Assembly (NCBI GenBank): GCA_015179125.1
Contig: WHVA01000108.1
Location: 62,001 to 126,000, forward strand
Direction of reading: 5' to 3'
Origin: Gautieria morchelliformis
Lineage: Eukaryota > Basidiomycota > Agaricomycetes > Gomphales > Gomphaceae
Length of the DNA stretch: 64,000 nucleotides
Within the stretch, counting starts at the first letter, position 1; each line of letters begins with the position of its first letter. Position numbers and translations under genes: made by a program. Positions 32,351 to 42,620 of the stretch are shown piece by piece. The notes beneath the pieces were generated by a model. That model was not told where the DNA came from. It saw only the letters and a program-made list of their open reading frames with translations, and did no database searches.

Positions 32351-32903
32351 ATAGACCTTACAGTTGGTGGGTTACTAACTGGAAAGGACATTCAATGTCA
32401 GCACACACAAGTGTCATTATCTGTTTATTCTGGCCTGACTGATCAGCATTCAGATTCATTACTCTCCAACATATGCATTCACTTGGTTCACCACTTGACC
32501 TGCCTGCTGAACCCATTTGCTTATGCATCATTCGCCATTGCCTCTGCCATCAGCTATGATCCACTGGCACATTTCTTCTATTTTTTCCTGACCCATCAGT
32601 GTTCAATTCACGCTCCACCAATATACTTGTTCACTTCATCTGCCATTCAATGCATTCACTGAGCACCTTCACCATTTGCATCATTTGTCACCACTCTTGC
32701 CAACAACCATGACCAGTCTCCCCTGACCAATGCCATAATATATTACTATCCCCATCAATACATCGCTCTCAACCCATACTGGTACTTGTATGGTTGGAAA
32801 GTATTTGTAGCATGCCCCGCCCGCCTTTCACGCATTATCTAGTGTTTCAAGGCCTATTACTGTGCCAAATTCATCCATCGTTCCATCAATTTCTACAATG
32901 CTG
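32351..32903. other. Unassigned AT-rich sequence
   Basis: No gene or clear repeat recognised. Word usage resembles B-family LTRs (TTCACCACTTG, CATCATTCGCC), so it may be a very old LTR relic. Confidence 0.4.
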
Positions 32904-32908
32904 CTATT

Positions 32909-34301
32909 TGTTATGTATTGGAATTCCCAGAGGTGTTACGTATTGAGATTTCCGCTAAGTCGGAACTGGAAAGGACAGCGGCTTCAACTTGTAGGTTGCA
33001 CCCCCAATGAACTATCGTCCTAAGTATTTCAGAACTGAATCGGAAGTCGGAAAATACTGAACCAAAGGTTGGTCGGAACTTGAGTCGGAACTGAGGTGGA
33101 AGGCAGACGACGGAAGGCGGAGAGAACTGAGGTCTTGCTAGACTCGCTGTACTAAGAACAGGAGATGGAGCGAAGGAAATCAAGTATCGAAGGTGATTAT
33201 CTGATTTCAGAATAAGAGACATACATGACAGGCTTTTATACAAAGAGCTGAGGCAACAGGTAATGGTGTGGTACTAAGCAAATTCCGGGGGAAGCGGAAG
33301 TCGAGTAAACAATGCGTGGGAACTAACTATTGGGAACAATGGGACTACAAGGGGGGTTCAGGGTAAGGTAGAACAATGGCAAAGAACAAGGGGTCGGGAA
33401 AACATATCTGACAACGAAACACAAGGAGGACCGGACGTATGATCTTGATGAACGGTGAGGTGGGTCCAGTGGGTCCGAGCAATAGAGTCGAAAGAACAAG
33501 GGAAATGTACAAGGGGCGGAATGTCGGAAATATCGGAGGGGCGGAAGGTGTGGCGGAACTGAGGGTCGGAAGTCGGAAATGAACGGTCGTAACAAGAGGT
33601 CAGAACTGGAAAGGACAATGGCTTCAACTTATGTGTTGCGCCCCTGATGAACTATCGTCCTAGGTATTTCGGAATTGACTTGCGGATATCGGAGAAGGCG
33701 GAAGTCGGGACAGAGTACTGAGGGTCGAGGGTTGAGGGTCGGAGAACAAAGGTCGGAGGAGGCGGAAGAGGTGGAGGACAGAGGCTCGAGAGCGGAGGGA
33801 GACAAGACTAGCAAAACTCGCTGTGCTAAGAACAGGAGACAGTGCGAAGGGAATCACATATCGAAGTCGATTATCTGATTGCAGAAACGGAGACATACAT
33901 GAGGGGGTTTTATACAAAGAGCAGAAGCAACAGGTAATGGTATGGTACTAAGCAAATTCCAGAGAGTGCGGGAATCAGATAGACATATGGGGCAAGTAAC
34001 TAATGCAGAACAATGGGATGACAAGGGGGGTGCAGGGTAGGGGAAGTACAATGGCAAAGAACAAGGCGAGTAAGTACAATAGGCATCGGAAGAAAAAGAA
34101 CTATGGAAATGGTATCTTGATGTGTTCAGGGTCGAGTATGGGGGCCAGTATCTGGAGGTGGCCAGGGGTACTGAAAGAACAAGGGGTCGAGGTAGAGGGT
34201 TGCGGATGTTGCGGATGTCGGAATAGAGTCGGAGGTGGTGCGGAGGTGGTGCAGAGGATATGTGGAGGTGGCGGAGATGGTTGAGCGGAACAGTTGTAAC
34301 A
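32909..34301. repeat. Solo LTR E2, split by E1 of the same family
   Basis: TGTTATGTATTGG...AGTTGTAACA with target duplication CTATT/CTATC (one mismatch). Its own sequence is 32909-32933 plus 33600-34301. Removing E1 with one AGAGG gives an LTR start (TGTTATGTATTGGAATTCCC) that aligns with the start of E1. Confidence 0.9.
32934..33594. repeat. Solo LTR E1 (661 bp) inserted 25 bp into E2
   Basis: TGTTACGTATTG...GGTCGTAACA with exact target duplication AGAGG (32929-32933 and 33595-33599). It shares most of its length with E2. Confidence 0.93.
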
Positions 34302-34595
34302 CTATCACACCATCACAAGTCTATGGTATTGACCAACTTGAAGCTATGTGAGTTGCCAATGGAGCATGGAATTAGGTGGATACCACAATGATCTGAAACT
34401 GCTGGTATAAGGCCGGCATCTTACCCTGCATCAACTTGCCACCCATCCAACCACCATCTCTCTCCATTTCATTCCTCATCCACACTACTGCTGACTCAAT
34501 AACACCTGAAGATCCCAGTGCAGTCGAGCAGCTTGCTCAAAGAGCTTTGGACAATTTGGAGTTGACTGGAGTCCTTGGGTGTTCCTCCTTTTATG
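34302..34595. other. Unassigned sequence left of the hAT-like element
   Basis: No recognisable gene. It continues at 35236 after the hAT-like insertion. Confidence 0.4.
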
Positions 34596-34603
34596 GGGCT
34601 CAC

Positions 34604-35227
34604 TAGGGCTGCACACTGTCCGTATTATGGCTACGGCTGTATAATGCATGGCAAGTTGACAGATACGGCAGACCGCATACTGTCCATATGATCAACATCT
34701 CACCCCCTCTGACGGTACGGTACTGTCCGTATTACGGTTGACAGATCCATAGGGCTGAGCTATTATAGCTTGGCCTCAACTTAGATATGGAGATGGGGGC
34801 ACATTCACGACGCTGCATCTGAATTGAGGATTCTAACTTGTCTACTTATAACAACGCTCGAATGATCAATTATATTATATTTCAGATGATTGGGCATTGT
34901 ATTCACCTATTGATAATATCACACACAGGCAACAGCTCGCTTGGACAGGGTGCATGCGCAGCGGAATGTCAGCAGGGGACAGTAAACGGGAGTGTGCATG
35001 TAAATCTGGCCTGCCTGCCAGCAGTAGCACCTGTCGGGTGATGTATTTTTGGGCTCAGCTTGCATGCATGCTATATACCTGTATACATACCATACACCGC
35101 CATATTTTTATGGTATCATACAGCATCAAACCGTACCGTACAGCACCCAGACCCTTGATGGTACGGGTGCCATGGCTGTAATATGGCAGCGTACAGCCAT
35201 GGTTGTACGACACGGTGTGCAGCCCTA
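34604..35227. mobile_element. Non-autonomous hAT-like element (624 bp)
   Basis: Terminal inverted repeats TAGGGCTGCACAC and GTGTGCAGCCCTA, with an exact 8-bp target duplication GGGCTCAC (34596-34603 and 35228-35235). The 8-bp duplication and the (C/T)AGGGxTG end fit the hAT superfamily. Many short subterminal GGTACGG/CCGTACC and GTACAGCC motifs could bind a transposase. No transposase ORF. Confidence 0.92.
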
Positions 35228-35235
35228 GGGCTCAC

Positions 35236-35853
35236 TGCCAGATGCTTTCTGAGCCAATCAAGGCCCTCCACCCCTGATTACTAAACTCACAGCCTTGCAC
35301 AGCCCTGTTGCCATGACTGACCAACTTGTGCCTTGTTTGGTGAAGCCAAACAGGCTCCAAGTTGCGTATGGTAATTTGTTTGGGGCTCAGCTGGAATTAC
35401 TGAGTAAGCCATCCTGCCGGACTTGTGGGTGCTTGAGTGACCACAAGTTGAAAATAGACTACCGCCAAGGTGCCCAGCTGAGTTTAAAATTGAACGTCCG
35501 AAACAGAGTTGTGGGTGCTAGACAGTTCACAACATAAAAAGAGCAGTTTGAGCCACAGGCACTTCAGGAAAATAAGGAAAATTAATAGGTAAATAGAGGA
35601 ATGTTTTAATAAGGTTTCCCCAAGTTTAATTGACATCATATATTGACTGCTAATTCCTCAGAGGTGTTTTAACAGACTTCAAGACTTTTAGAAGAAAATA
35701 AGGGCTGGTTGAGCAGCCAGCCATTCCCCTCCTTGATCTCAACCAAATCGTCAACAGAGCTCAAGCCTCTACAGCTCCCACCCTGTGCCACCTGCCCGGC
35801 TACGGGGCCTATGTAATAATTAGCCAAGCATTTTAGTAGCCAGCTATGAAGTA
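35236..35853. other. Unassigned sequence
   Basis: No gene, domain or repeat boundary recognised. Confidence 0.4.
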
Positions 35854-35858
35854 GATAA

Positions 35859-36080
35859 TGTTGGAAGAGCACGCGTGATAACCCTCACGTGACGCCACGT
35901 CGTTTGTTACCCGTTTCGGGTAAAGTACGCGTCTTGCCTCCGTGCAAGCCATTTCTTTTGTTTCCCTTTTCTTGCTGTCTATAGACCAAGAAACTATAAG
36001 TATTCTTCATCTGTGCTGTTCCTCAGTCGTGCTCTCGCGCACAAACCCTGAGCTATTTGTACTATGTAGCTATTCTTACA
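35859..36080. repeat. Solo LTR, copia-like (222 bp)
   Basis: TGTTGGAAGAGC...TATTCTTACA with exact target duplication GATAA (35854-35858 and 36081-36085). Size and TGTTGG start are typical of copia LTRs. It lacks the CTCAGTGAA hairpin of the other copia LTRs here. Confidence 0.9.
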
Positions 36081-36436
36081 GATAATTGGCTTTGCTAGGA
36101 AGTTGAAAAACACACGCTCTCATTTTTACAAGCAAATATTCTATAAGTATGTATGATAACAGAAGATCTTTTGATGACTCGGCTCGAAGCCATCACTTTG
36201 AGCCAGCTAACGGTAGCTGGGCGTGCGAGAGCCGAGCGGCGGCAAGGTGCTGTATCATTATGTAAGCGCGCCGTCCAGGAACAGATCACGATTCCTGCTG
36301 CGACCATGTGCGTGATATATAACATGACCGGCACATGTATTTGAAACAAAAACAAGGGTGTTCCTTACCGGCGTTGACTCAATCCTACAGGAGTCCATCA
36401 CTCCGATCCGGGACTTGTCCGTTTACCAACCTAGTT

Positions 36437-36558
36437 TTGGCAGTAACACGCACATGCATCATAGCACTCATATCATGCGTAGGCCCAGCTTCGTTGGTCC
36501 TATAATACGCACATGCATGGTAGCACTCACATCATGCGTAGGCCCAACTTCGTTGGTC
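36437..36558 (+). repeat. Tandem duplication, ~61-bp unit, two copies
   Basis: ACGCACATGCAT...CTTCGTTGGTCCTA occurs twice in direct succession with a few differences. It lies about 400 bp upstream of transporter copy 2. Confidence 0.85.
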
Positions 36559-36884
36559 CTAAATGTGTTCATCACCAAGGCTGTAGATTTCGAAGTTCGA
36601 AGTTCGGGCCTCGATCCGTCACATGACAACCGCGGTGGGATCTTACATTTGCGGTAACGATATCTATAGGCCTGTGTGTATGGTCCGAAGTCCTGCTGTA
36701 CACTCACAGGCCGTGTTGTGACTGATCCCTATTGGTTCGCTTGTGCCATATTAGGCCGTTTTCTCCTGCCGATTAATTTTACCGAGCAGCCGCATGCACA
36801 TTGTGTCCTTCTTCCCAATCGTTGCTCCAAACTAGAGATATAGCCGCCGCCACCGCACAACATCACCTGAGCAGCCCATTTCTT

Positions 36885-36890
36885 TATAAA
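36885..36890 (+). promoter_or_regulatory. TATA box of transporter copy 2
   Basis: TATAAACC, 79 bp before the ATG, matches position and context of the copy 1 promoter. Confidence 0.65.
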
Positions 36891-36963
36891 CCATGATCGC
36901 AGTCTCCCATTTCTCCGGTCTCTCCTTCCTTCCTACCTCCTGCATCCACTACAGACAAGCAAA

Positions 36964-39201
36964 ATGCCTGGAGGTCCTGTTGCAGCTGGCGATGGCATCG
37001 GTTCCAACGCACCCAAAAGCAAGTGGGCCGGGATCCTAATGACTGTATGTTTCTCACTCCCCCTCTTCCTCGGTGTTCACCCTCGCCTAGGGATTTGCCG
37101 CGTTTGGAGGGATTCTCTTTGGGTAAGCCTTTTTGTTTTGGCCGTTGTTCACTGTGCTTACATCCTCGTAGATATGACACTGGAACAATCTCTGGCATCT
37201 TAGCAATGAACGACTGGTATGCCGTCTCCTTCAACTGCCGCCTTATCTCATAGTACTCCAGGCTATGCACATTCGGTTTTGTCATCACGAATCCTGCACC
37301 CGGTGGTGCCCCCTGTGCAATTTCCACATCTCATACATCTCTCGTCGTCTCAATGCTTTCCGTGGGCACTGTCTTTGGCGCCTTGGCCTCAGCCCCTGTG
37401 GCAGATCTGATCGGGCGCAGGATGGGCATCATCGTCACCTGCCTCGTCTTCTCTGTCGGTGTCGCTATGCAGGTACGCCACTTTCGTCCCAGTCCTCGTT
37501 TCTCCGCCTAATCGGCACCCCAAGACTGCCGCGACCGCCCTGCCCCTCTTCGTTGTCGGTCGTGTCTTCGCTGGTTTCGGCGTAGGTCTCGTCTCATGCC
37601 TGATCCCGATGTACCAGTCCGAGTGGTGCGCCTTGTTTTCACCCGCTTCACCCAATCTTCTCATCTTTGTCTTCACAGCTCCCCCAAGTGGATCCGTGGT
37701 GCAGGTAACGCGTTCCCTCGCCTCTGGTTCTCATATGAATTGACGTTGGCTTCTAGTGGTATCATGCTATCAATTTACCATCACAATCGGTATCCTCTTG
37801 GCTGCCGTGATCAACAACGCGACTCAGGCACGCAACAACCACTCATCCTACCGCATCCCCATCTCCGTCCAGTTCATCTGGGCCGTGATTCTTGCAGGTG
37901 GCATGTTCTTCCTCCCTGAGGTACGCACGTTCCTTTTCGACCCTCCCCAACCCCAACCCGCTCACTACTCTTCTAGTCCCCGCGATACCTGATCAAGCGA
38001 GGCCGTGATGCCGACGCCGCCGCCGCCCTTTCCCGTCTCACCGGCGTCGATCCCACCCACCCTAGCATCGAGCTTGATCTCGACGAGATTCGTCTCAACC
38101 TCAAGCACGAAGAAGAGATCGGCCAAGCCACGTACGCCGATTGCTTCCGCGATGGCGGCAACCGCATTCTCCTCCGCACTCTCACCGGCATCTTCCTCCA
38201 AGGGTGGCAACAGCTTACCGGCATCAACTTCATTTTCTACTATGGCACCACCTTCTTCAAGAATTCCCACGTCGGCAATCCATTCTTGCAGTCCGTTGCG
38301 ACCAGCGTTGTCAATGTCGGCATGACCCTCCCTGGAATATACTTTGTCGACAGGGTCGGACGGAGGAACTTGCTCTTGATCGGTGCAGCGGGCATGATGG
38401 TTTGCGAGTATATTGTCGCTATTGCAGGTGTTACGATCTCCGTAGACAATATCGTGGGACAAAAGGTCTTGATTGCTTTCGTGTGCATCTACATTGTCAG
38501 TATTCTCTCCCTCCGCCTGTGGAATATGGCTGAGATGATTCTACCAGGGCTTCTTCGCAGCTACGTGGGGCCCCATTGCATGGGTCGTGACTGGAGAAAT
38601 CTTCCCTCGTAAGTCTCGCATAACCTTTAACTGCAAATCCATCACCTAACCCGATGATCGTAGTCAAGTAAGCAAGCTGGCACAGCAACCCCACCCAACT
38701 AACGTCTCTGCATTACAGAGTTCGTGCCAAAGCAATGTCCCTTTCTGTAGCCTCAAACTGGTTCTGGAACTGGCTGCTCGCGTTCGTCAGTAAGTGCCCC
38801 CGCTCCCGCTCTCCTAGTGTTCATCAGCCGACATCACCCTACGCAGCGCCTTACCTCGTATTGCCTGGCAAGGGCAACGCCGACCTTGGCGCAAAGGTGT
38901 TTTTCATTTGGGGTTCGACGTGCCTCGGCTGTCTGGTTTTCACCTACTTCTGTATCCCTGAGGTGCGTCGCGTGCCCGTGCAGTCTTACACGTTCGATCG
39001 CTGACGTCGAATTGTGTTTGCTCCGCTTTCATTCCGTAGACCAAGGGTCTTGCACTCGAGCAGATCGACATCCTGTACGCGAATGCGACCCCCCGGAATT
39101 CAGTCGCATACCGCAACAAGATGATCGCAGAAGACTTGCACGGCGCAGCCGTGTACGGCAAGAACTCAAACAATGACACTACCAGCGAGGAGAAGGCATA
39201 G
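36964..39201 (+). CDS. MFS hexose/sugar transporter, copy 2 (12 exons)
   Basis: Proposed exons: 36964-37044, 37091-37122, 37172-37216, 37262-37472, 37525-37625, 37679-37704, 37757-37920, 37977-38495, 38548-38608, 38721-38789, 38847-38962, 39040-39201. This gives 528 residues and uses GT-AG introns of about 45-110 bp. The intron after 38495 starts GTCAGT. Signatures in order: [97 protein letters not shown]. It is a paralogue of 12541-14783 in opposite orientation, with the same intron positions. No defects seen. Predicted role is plasma-membrane sugar import; substrate unknown. Confidence 0.95.
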
Positions 39202-40048
39202 CTGGAATGACTGTTGTTTCGTGGATGGATACTATATACGAATTGAAATGTTTCTACACGTGCTGCCATGTAGTTATTTGTCCTGCCAAGCTCTTTAATC
39301 TGTGTGGGGGATGAAGTTGTACTGCTTTACGATAGAATATAGTAAGGTTCATGGATGTATGATGATCTCGCATACTTAAAGTACAGTATAGTCCAAGAAA
39401 GAAAAACGTTCAACATTACGGAAATTTCTATACAGCACCCAACGAACACGCCACCCCACTAATAACCAAGGTGGCGCTTGAAAGTCAGGATGCAGTTGAA
39501 TCGCTCTGGGCCATTACTAGTCCCACATCCGGATAGGCATGTATCTGCTTCCGAAGTGGGTAGAACTAGGCCTGGAGAAGTCAGGGGCAACTATAGGAAG
39601 ACTGATAACGAGAGACGCGGACGAAGGAAGGTAATTCTGCAGTACGAAGTTTGCATAAACCTATATCCGAGGAACCCGGTGATCTACTGCCAGCTACGGA
39701 CTGAACGTCGAGGCGTCAAGGATGCCAAAGCCTCGTAACGCTGCGCGCGGAGTGAAAGGAGTGATGGTAGGTCGAGTTGGCAGCGAGATATATTCAAGGA
39801 TAGGCGACACGGTTTCCCATCAACAGCTTTGCACAATTGACCATCAGTACAGAGTCAAAGCCTTTGATACTGTCTGTCCACTCGTGAGGATGACTTGCGA
39901 AGAGGGCATGATGATCATGAGTGTCGGATGTTCGAGTCCATCCGTGAGAACAGAGGCAGTTCTGTAAGACGGTGGATCACCGGAGAAGAAAACCTTGTCA
40001 CGAGGTCACAAACCCGCCTCACACTCCACATCACCGGTGCCACTGCCA
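39202..40048. other. 3' flank of transporter copy 2, no gene recognised
   Basis: Short frames without domain signal. Ends at the proposed TCTA target site of the inverted-repeat element. Confidence 0.4.
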
Positions 40049-40052
40049 TCTA

Positions 40053-40119
40053 ATATGGCGGTCAAATTGCACAAAAATGATTTTTCCCGCGCGCGCCGAA
40101 GATGTAAACCCGCGCGCGC
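40053..40119 (+). repeat. Left terminal inverted repeat
   Basis: 67 bp starting ATATGGCGGTCA and containing TGCACAAAAAT and the alternating GC core. Pairs with 46334-46400. Confidence 0.85.
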
Positions 40120-40568
40120 GAGAGTGTGTGCCCACGTGGTTGGGTATGGGTGGTTATGTGCCCCTCATGACAAATGCTTGCGGTATCAAGCCGGCATGAT
40201 GCATCCGCATCGGAAACAATAAAATATATTTGCGTTAATGGTGAAAGCGATGCAAAGGTATGCATCCAAGCTGTTAAGTACAGGTGCCTGAGGCTGGAGG
40301 TATGGAAGTGGACATGGCCTGCCTGCTTGGGAGAAATGGGTGTATACATATGTGAGCGTACTTCAAGTTTTACAAACGAAAGAAATATTCTATTAGGTTG
40401 AGGTCGAGGTATTAAAAGGAGTAATACGTAGTGGTAAATAAGTAATGAATGACTGGCATTAGCTCAAGTGTAAAATATTCTGAAGGAAAAAAAAAAAAAA
40501 AGAAAAAAATTTTTTTTGAGGAAAAAGAGAGAGGAAGTTGTCAAAAGAATAGTGGTTCAAATGATATC

Positions 40569-42093
40569 CTAGATTAGATTGGCCCAAGGGTTATCTGCCG
40601 TTTTGAACGGACTCTTGAATCCACCGAGCTTAGGAGCTGGCTTCATCGATGCCGTCTTCATCGATGCATCGAAATCCTCAAAGCTTTTCTCCAGTTCAGG
40701 GGTAGAGAGTCGCTTGGCTGGTGGTGAGCCAGAGGTTGTTGCTTTTTGTGGGATGGGGAGAGCCGATGCCAAAGGTGACCCTTCCTCGCTATCAGAACTG
40801 ACAACATATATAGCATTTGATACTACTCATAGAAGTCAGTGTGTGCTTTCTGCGGAGTTGAAGTGCAGACTACCTGAATTGCTTTCATGAGCCTTTTCGA
40901 TATCAGAAGACGATTGAAAGTCGTCATCATAGTTATCCTCTGGAACAGGGCTAATTGAGGTACGCTTCTTCTTCGATCATGTGTTATGGCAGTGTATCGG
41001 TTCATCATCGAGCTCTGCTTCCGCTATGGTATCTTGGAAGTCAGTGGTTGTGTTTTAGCTGGTAATGGATTGCTTACAGGCAGAACACTTTGATGTTGAT
41101 GCATCTTTTCCTTTGAGTTCGCGAATGATGCTGCTTAACCGCTTTCGGGACACTGCAGACTATTATTAGATGTCCAGACACAGTAAGATATTCAAGGCCT
41201 ACCAAGGTATAGCTTACTTTCCTGCCAGCCTTTACTCTTACCTCCTTTAGCATCCACAAAATCATATCCATCGGGGACTTCATGGTGCAGCGAGAGGCGC
41301 GAGCGGCTTGCTTTCAGCAGGCACCAGGTAAATTCATCACCAACCTCTGCTACGTCATCCATAGGCTCAAAAGCAGCAGGTAACATTTGCCGCAGCCACT
41401 CATCAAGCTTGCGAGTTGACCATGGTTGGAGAACTCCAATTCGCCAGGATTCCCAATATAGCAAAGCCGGCTTTGCTTAGCTGATCGATACGCTGTAAGT
41501 TCGGTTCTGTTGTTTCATTGAGTGTCTCGGTATCCTGTGATCTCAAGGTAAGTGTAGTCATTAATCAACGCAACATTTGCTCACATCAATGCCTTCTGGC
41601 ATTATAACAAGCAGTCACACACTTGTAAATACGTCCCCACCGTTGCCCCTTTTCTGTTTTCCCGCGGAACGTCTTTTCCCCCCTTTCAGCTGGGACATCT
41701 GTTATCTCTTGGAATTCATATTATGAATGTAAGCTGTACCTTTTTGCTGCTACCCTCATTCTCACTCATAGCTGTCTTCTTGAGACCAGCAATAGCCTCG
41801 CGGCGTGCATCGTCTTCGCTCGTGTGTCATTTACCCTTCATCCTCGTTTTGACAGAGCCTCCCACAGCAGCGGCCTGCGCTGTAAAAGTTGAAAGTAAGT
41901 CTTGAAAAGATTGGTTAGTGTTTGGTGACTGAGCCGGTGGTGTAGATGATGGTATCTGATGCCATGCGATGGTGTGTAAACAGCCTGCGCATGTGGTTGC
42001 TTCATTGATACCAATACTTTCCTTTGGGACAAAATGCAGGCATGAGCAGAGAGAGCCGTTCTCTGCTCCAGAGTATTTGCATCTTTGAGCCAT
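40569..42093 (-). pseudogene. Cys-rich conserved fungal protein of unknown function, decayed
   Basis: The start MAQRCKYSGAENGSLCSCLHF at 42093 is followed by TCAGCLHTIAWH, a CxC...CxxC arrangement suggesting zinc binding. After a linker with an in-frame TGA near 41825 come SEDDARREAIAGLKK, a Lys/Arg-rich stretch, another TGA before LLVIMPEGIDVSK near 41600, and LNETTEPNLQRIDQLSKAGF near 41480. A frameshift near 41425 leads to the C-terminal domain TRKLDEWLRQMLPAAFEP...WCLLKASRSRL near 41380. The final exon ends TADNPWANLI at 40569. Several introns are likely; boundaries are not all clear. I recall this architecture from unannotated agaricomycete proteins but cannot name a function. Confidence 0.6.
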
Positions 42094-42620
42094 GGACTAG
42101 AAGTGGAAATGGTGAAAGAGTGTGAAGATTCAGTGTGTGACGACACAAAAAATTTCACACGTAGCTCGTACTGTATATGCTCATTATCTGACCATCTCTT
42201 GACAGAGTTGATTTTGACATGAAAACTAAACGATATTTCGACTCTACAGTGTGTGAGATACATTTTTGATCCATGCGCATTTGCGACGTTCTGCATCTCT
42301 TATGTTTTCTCCCACGGCGGGCCCACCCCAACCAGACCATGTCTACGCTCATATTTCATGAGAGACGTCCCACCTTCATCAATTTTGCCCGCCTCTCTTG
42401 CCGTCGTACAAACGTACACGCAGGATTGTTTTACAACTCACATGCCATGCGCGCCTTGGCACTGCGCATACACATGTAACTCGTAATACCATCTAGGCGT
42501 AACGAGGAGGTGAACGTGGAGGAGAAGTTGGTCAGGCGCATGCGGGAAAGAGTTGCCCGAGAAAGGGAAGGAGAGTGGGTGATCATCTGGATTCAAGTAT
42601 GATAGAAGTTGTACCTACTA

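Noticed and set aside
40480-40520. Poly-A/poly-T run as a retroposon tail
   Set aside because: No target duplication or processed gene copy next to it; simple low-complexity sequence.
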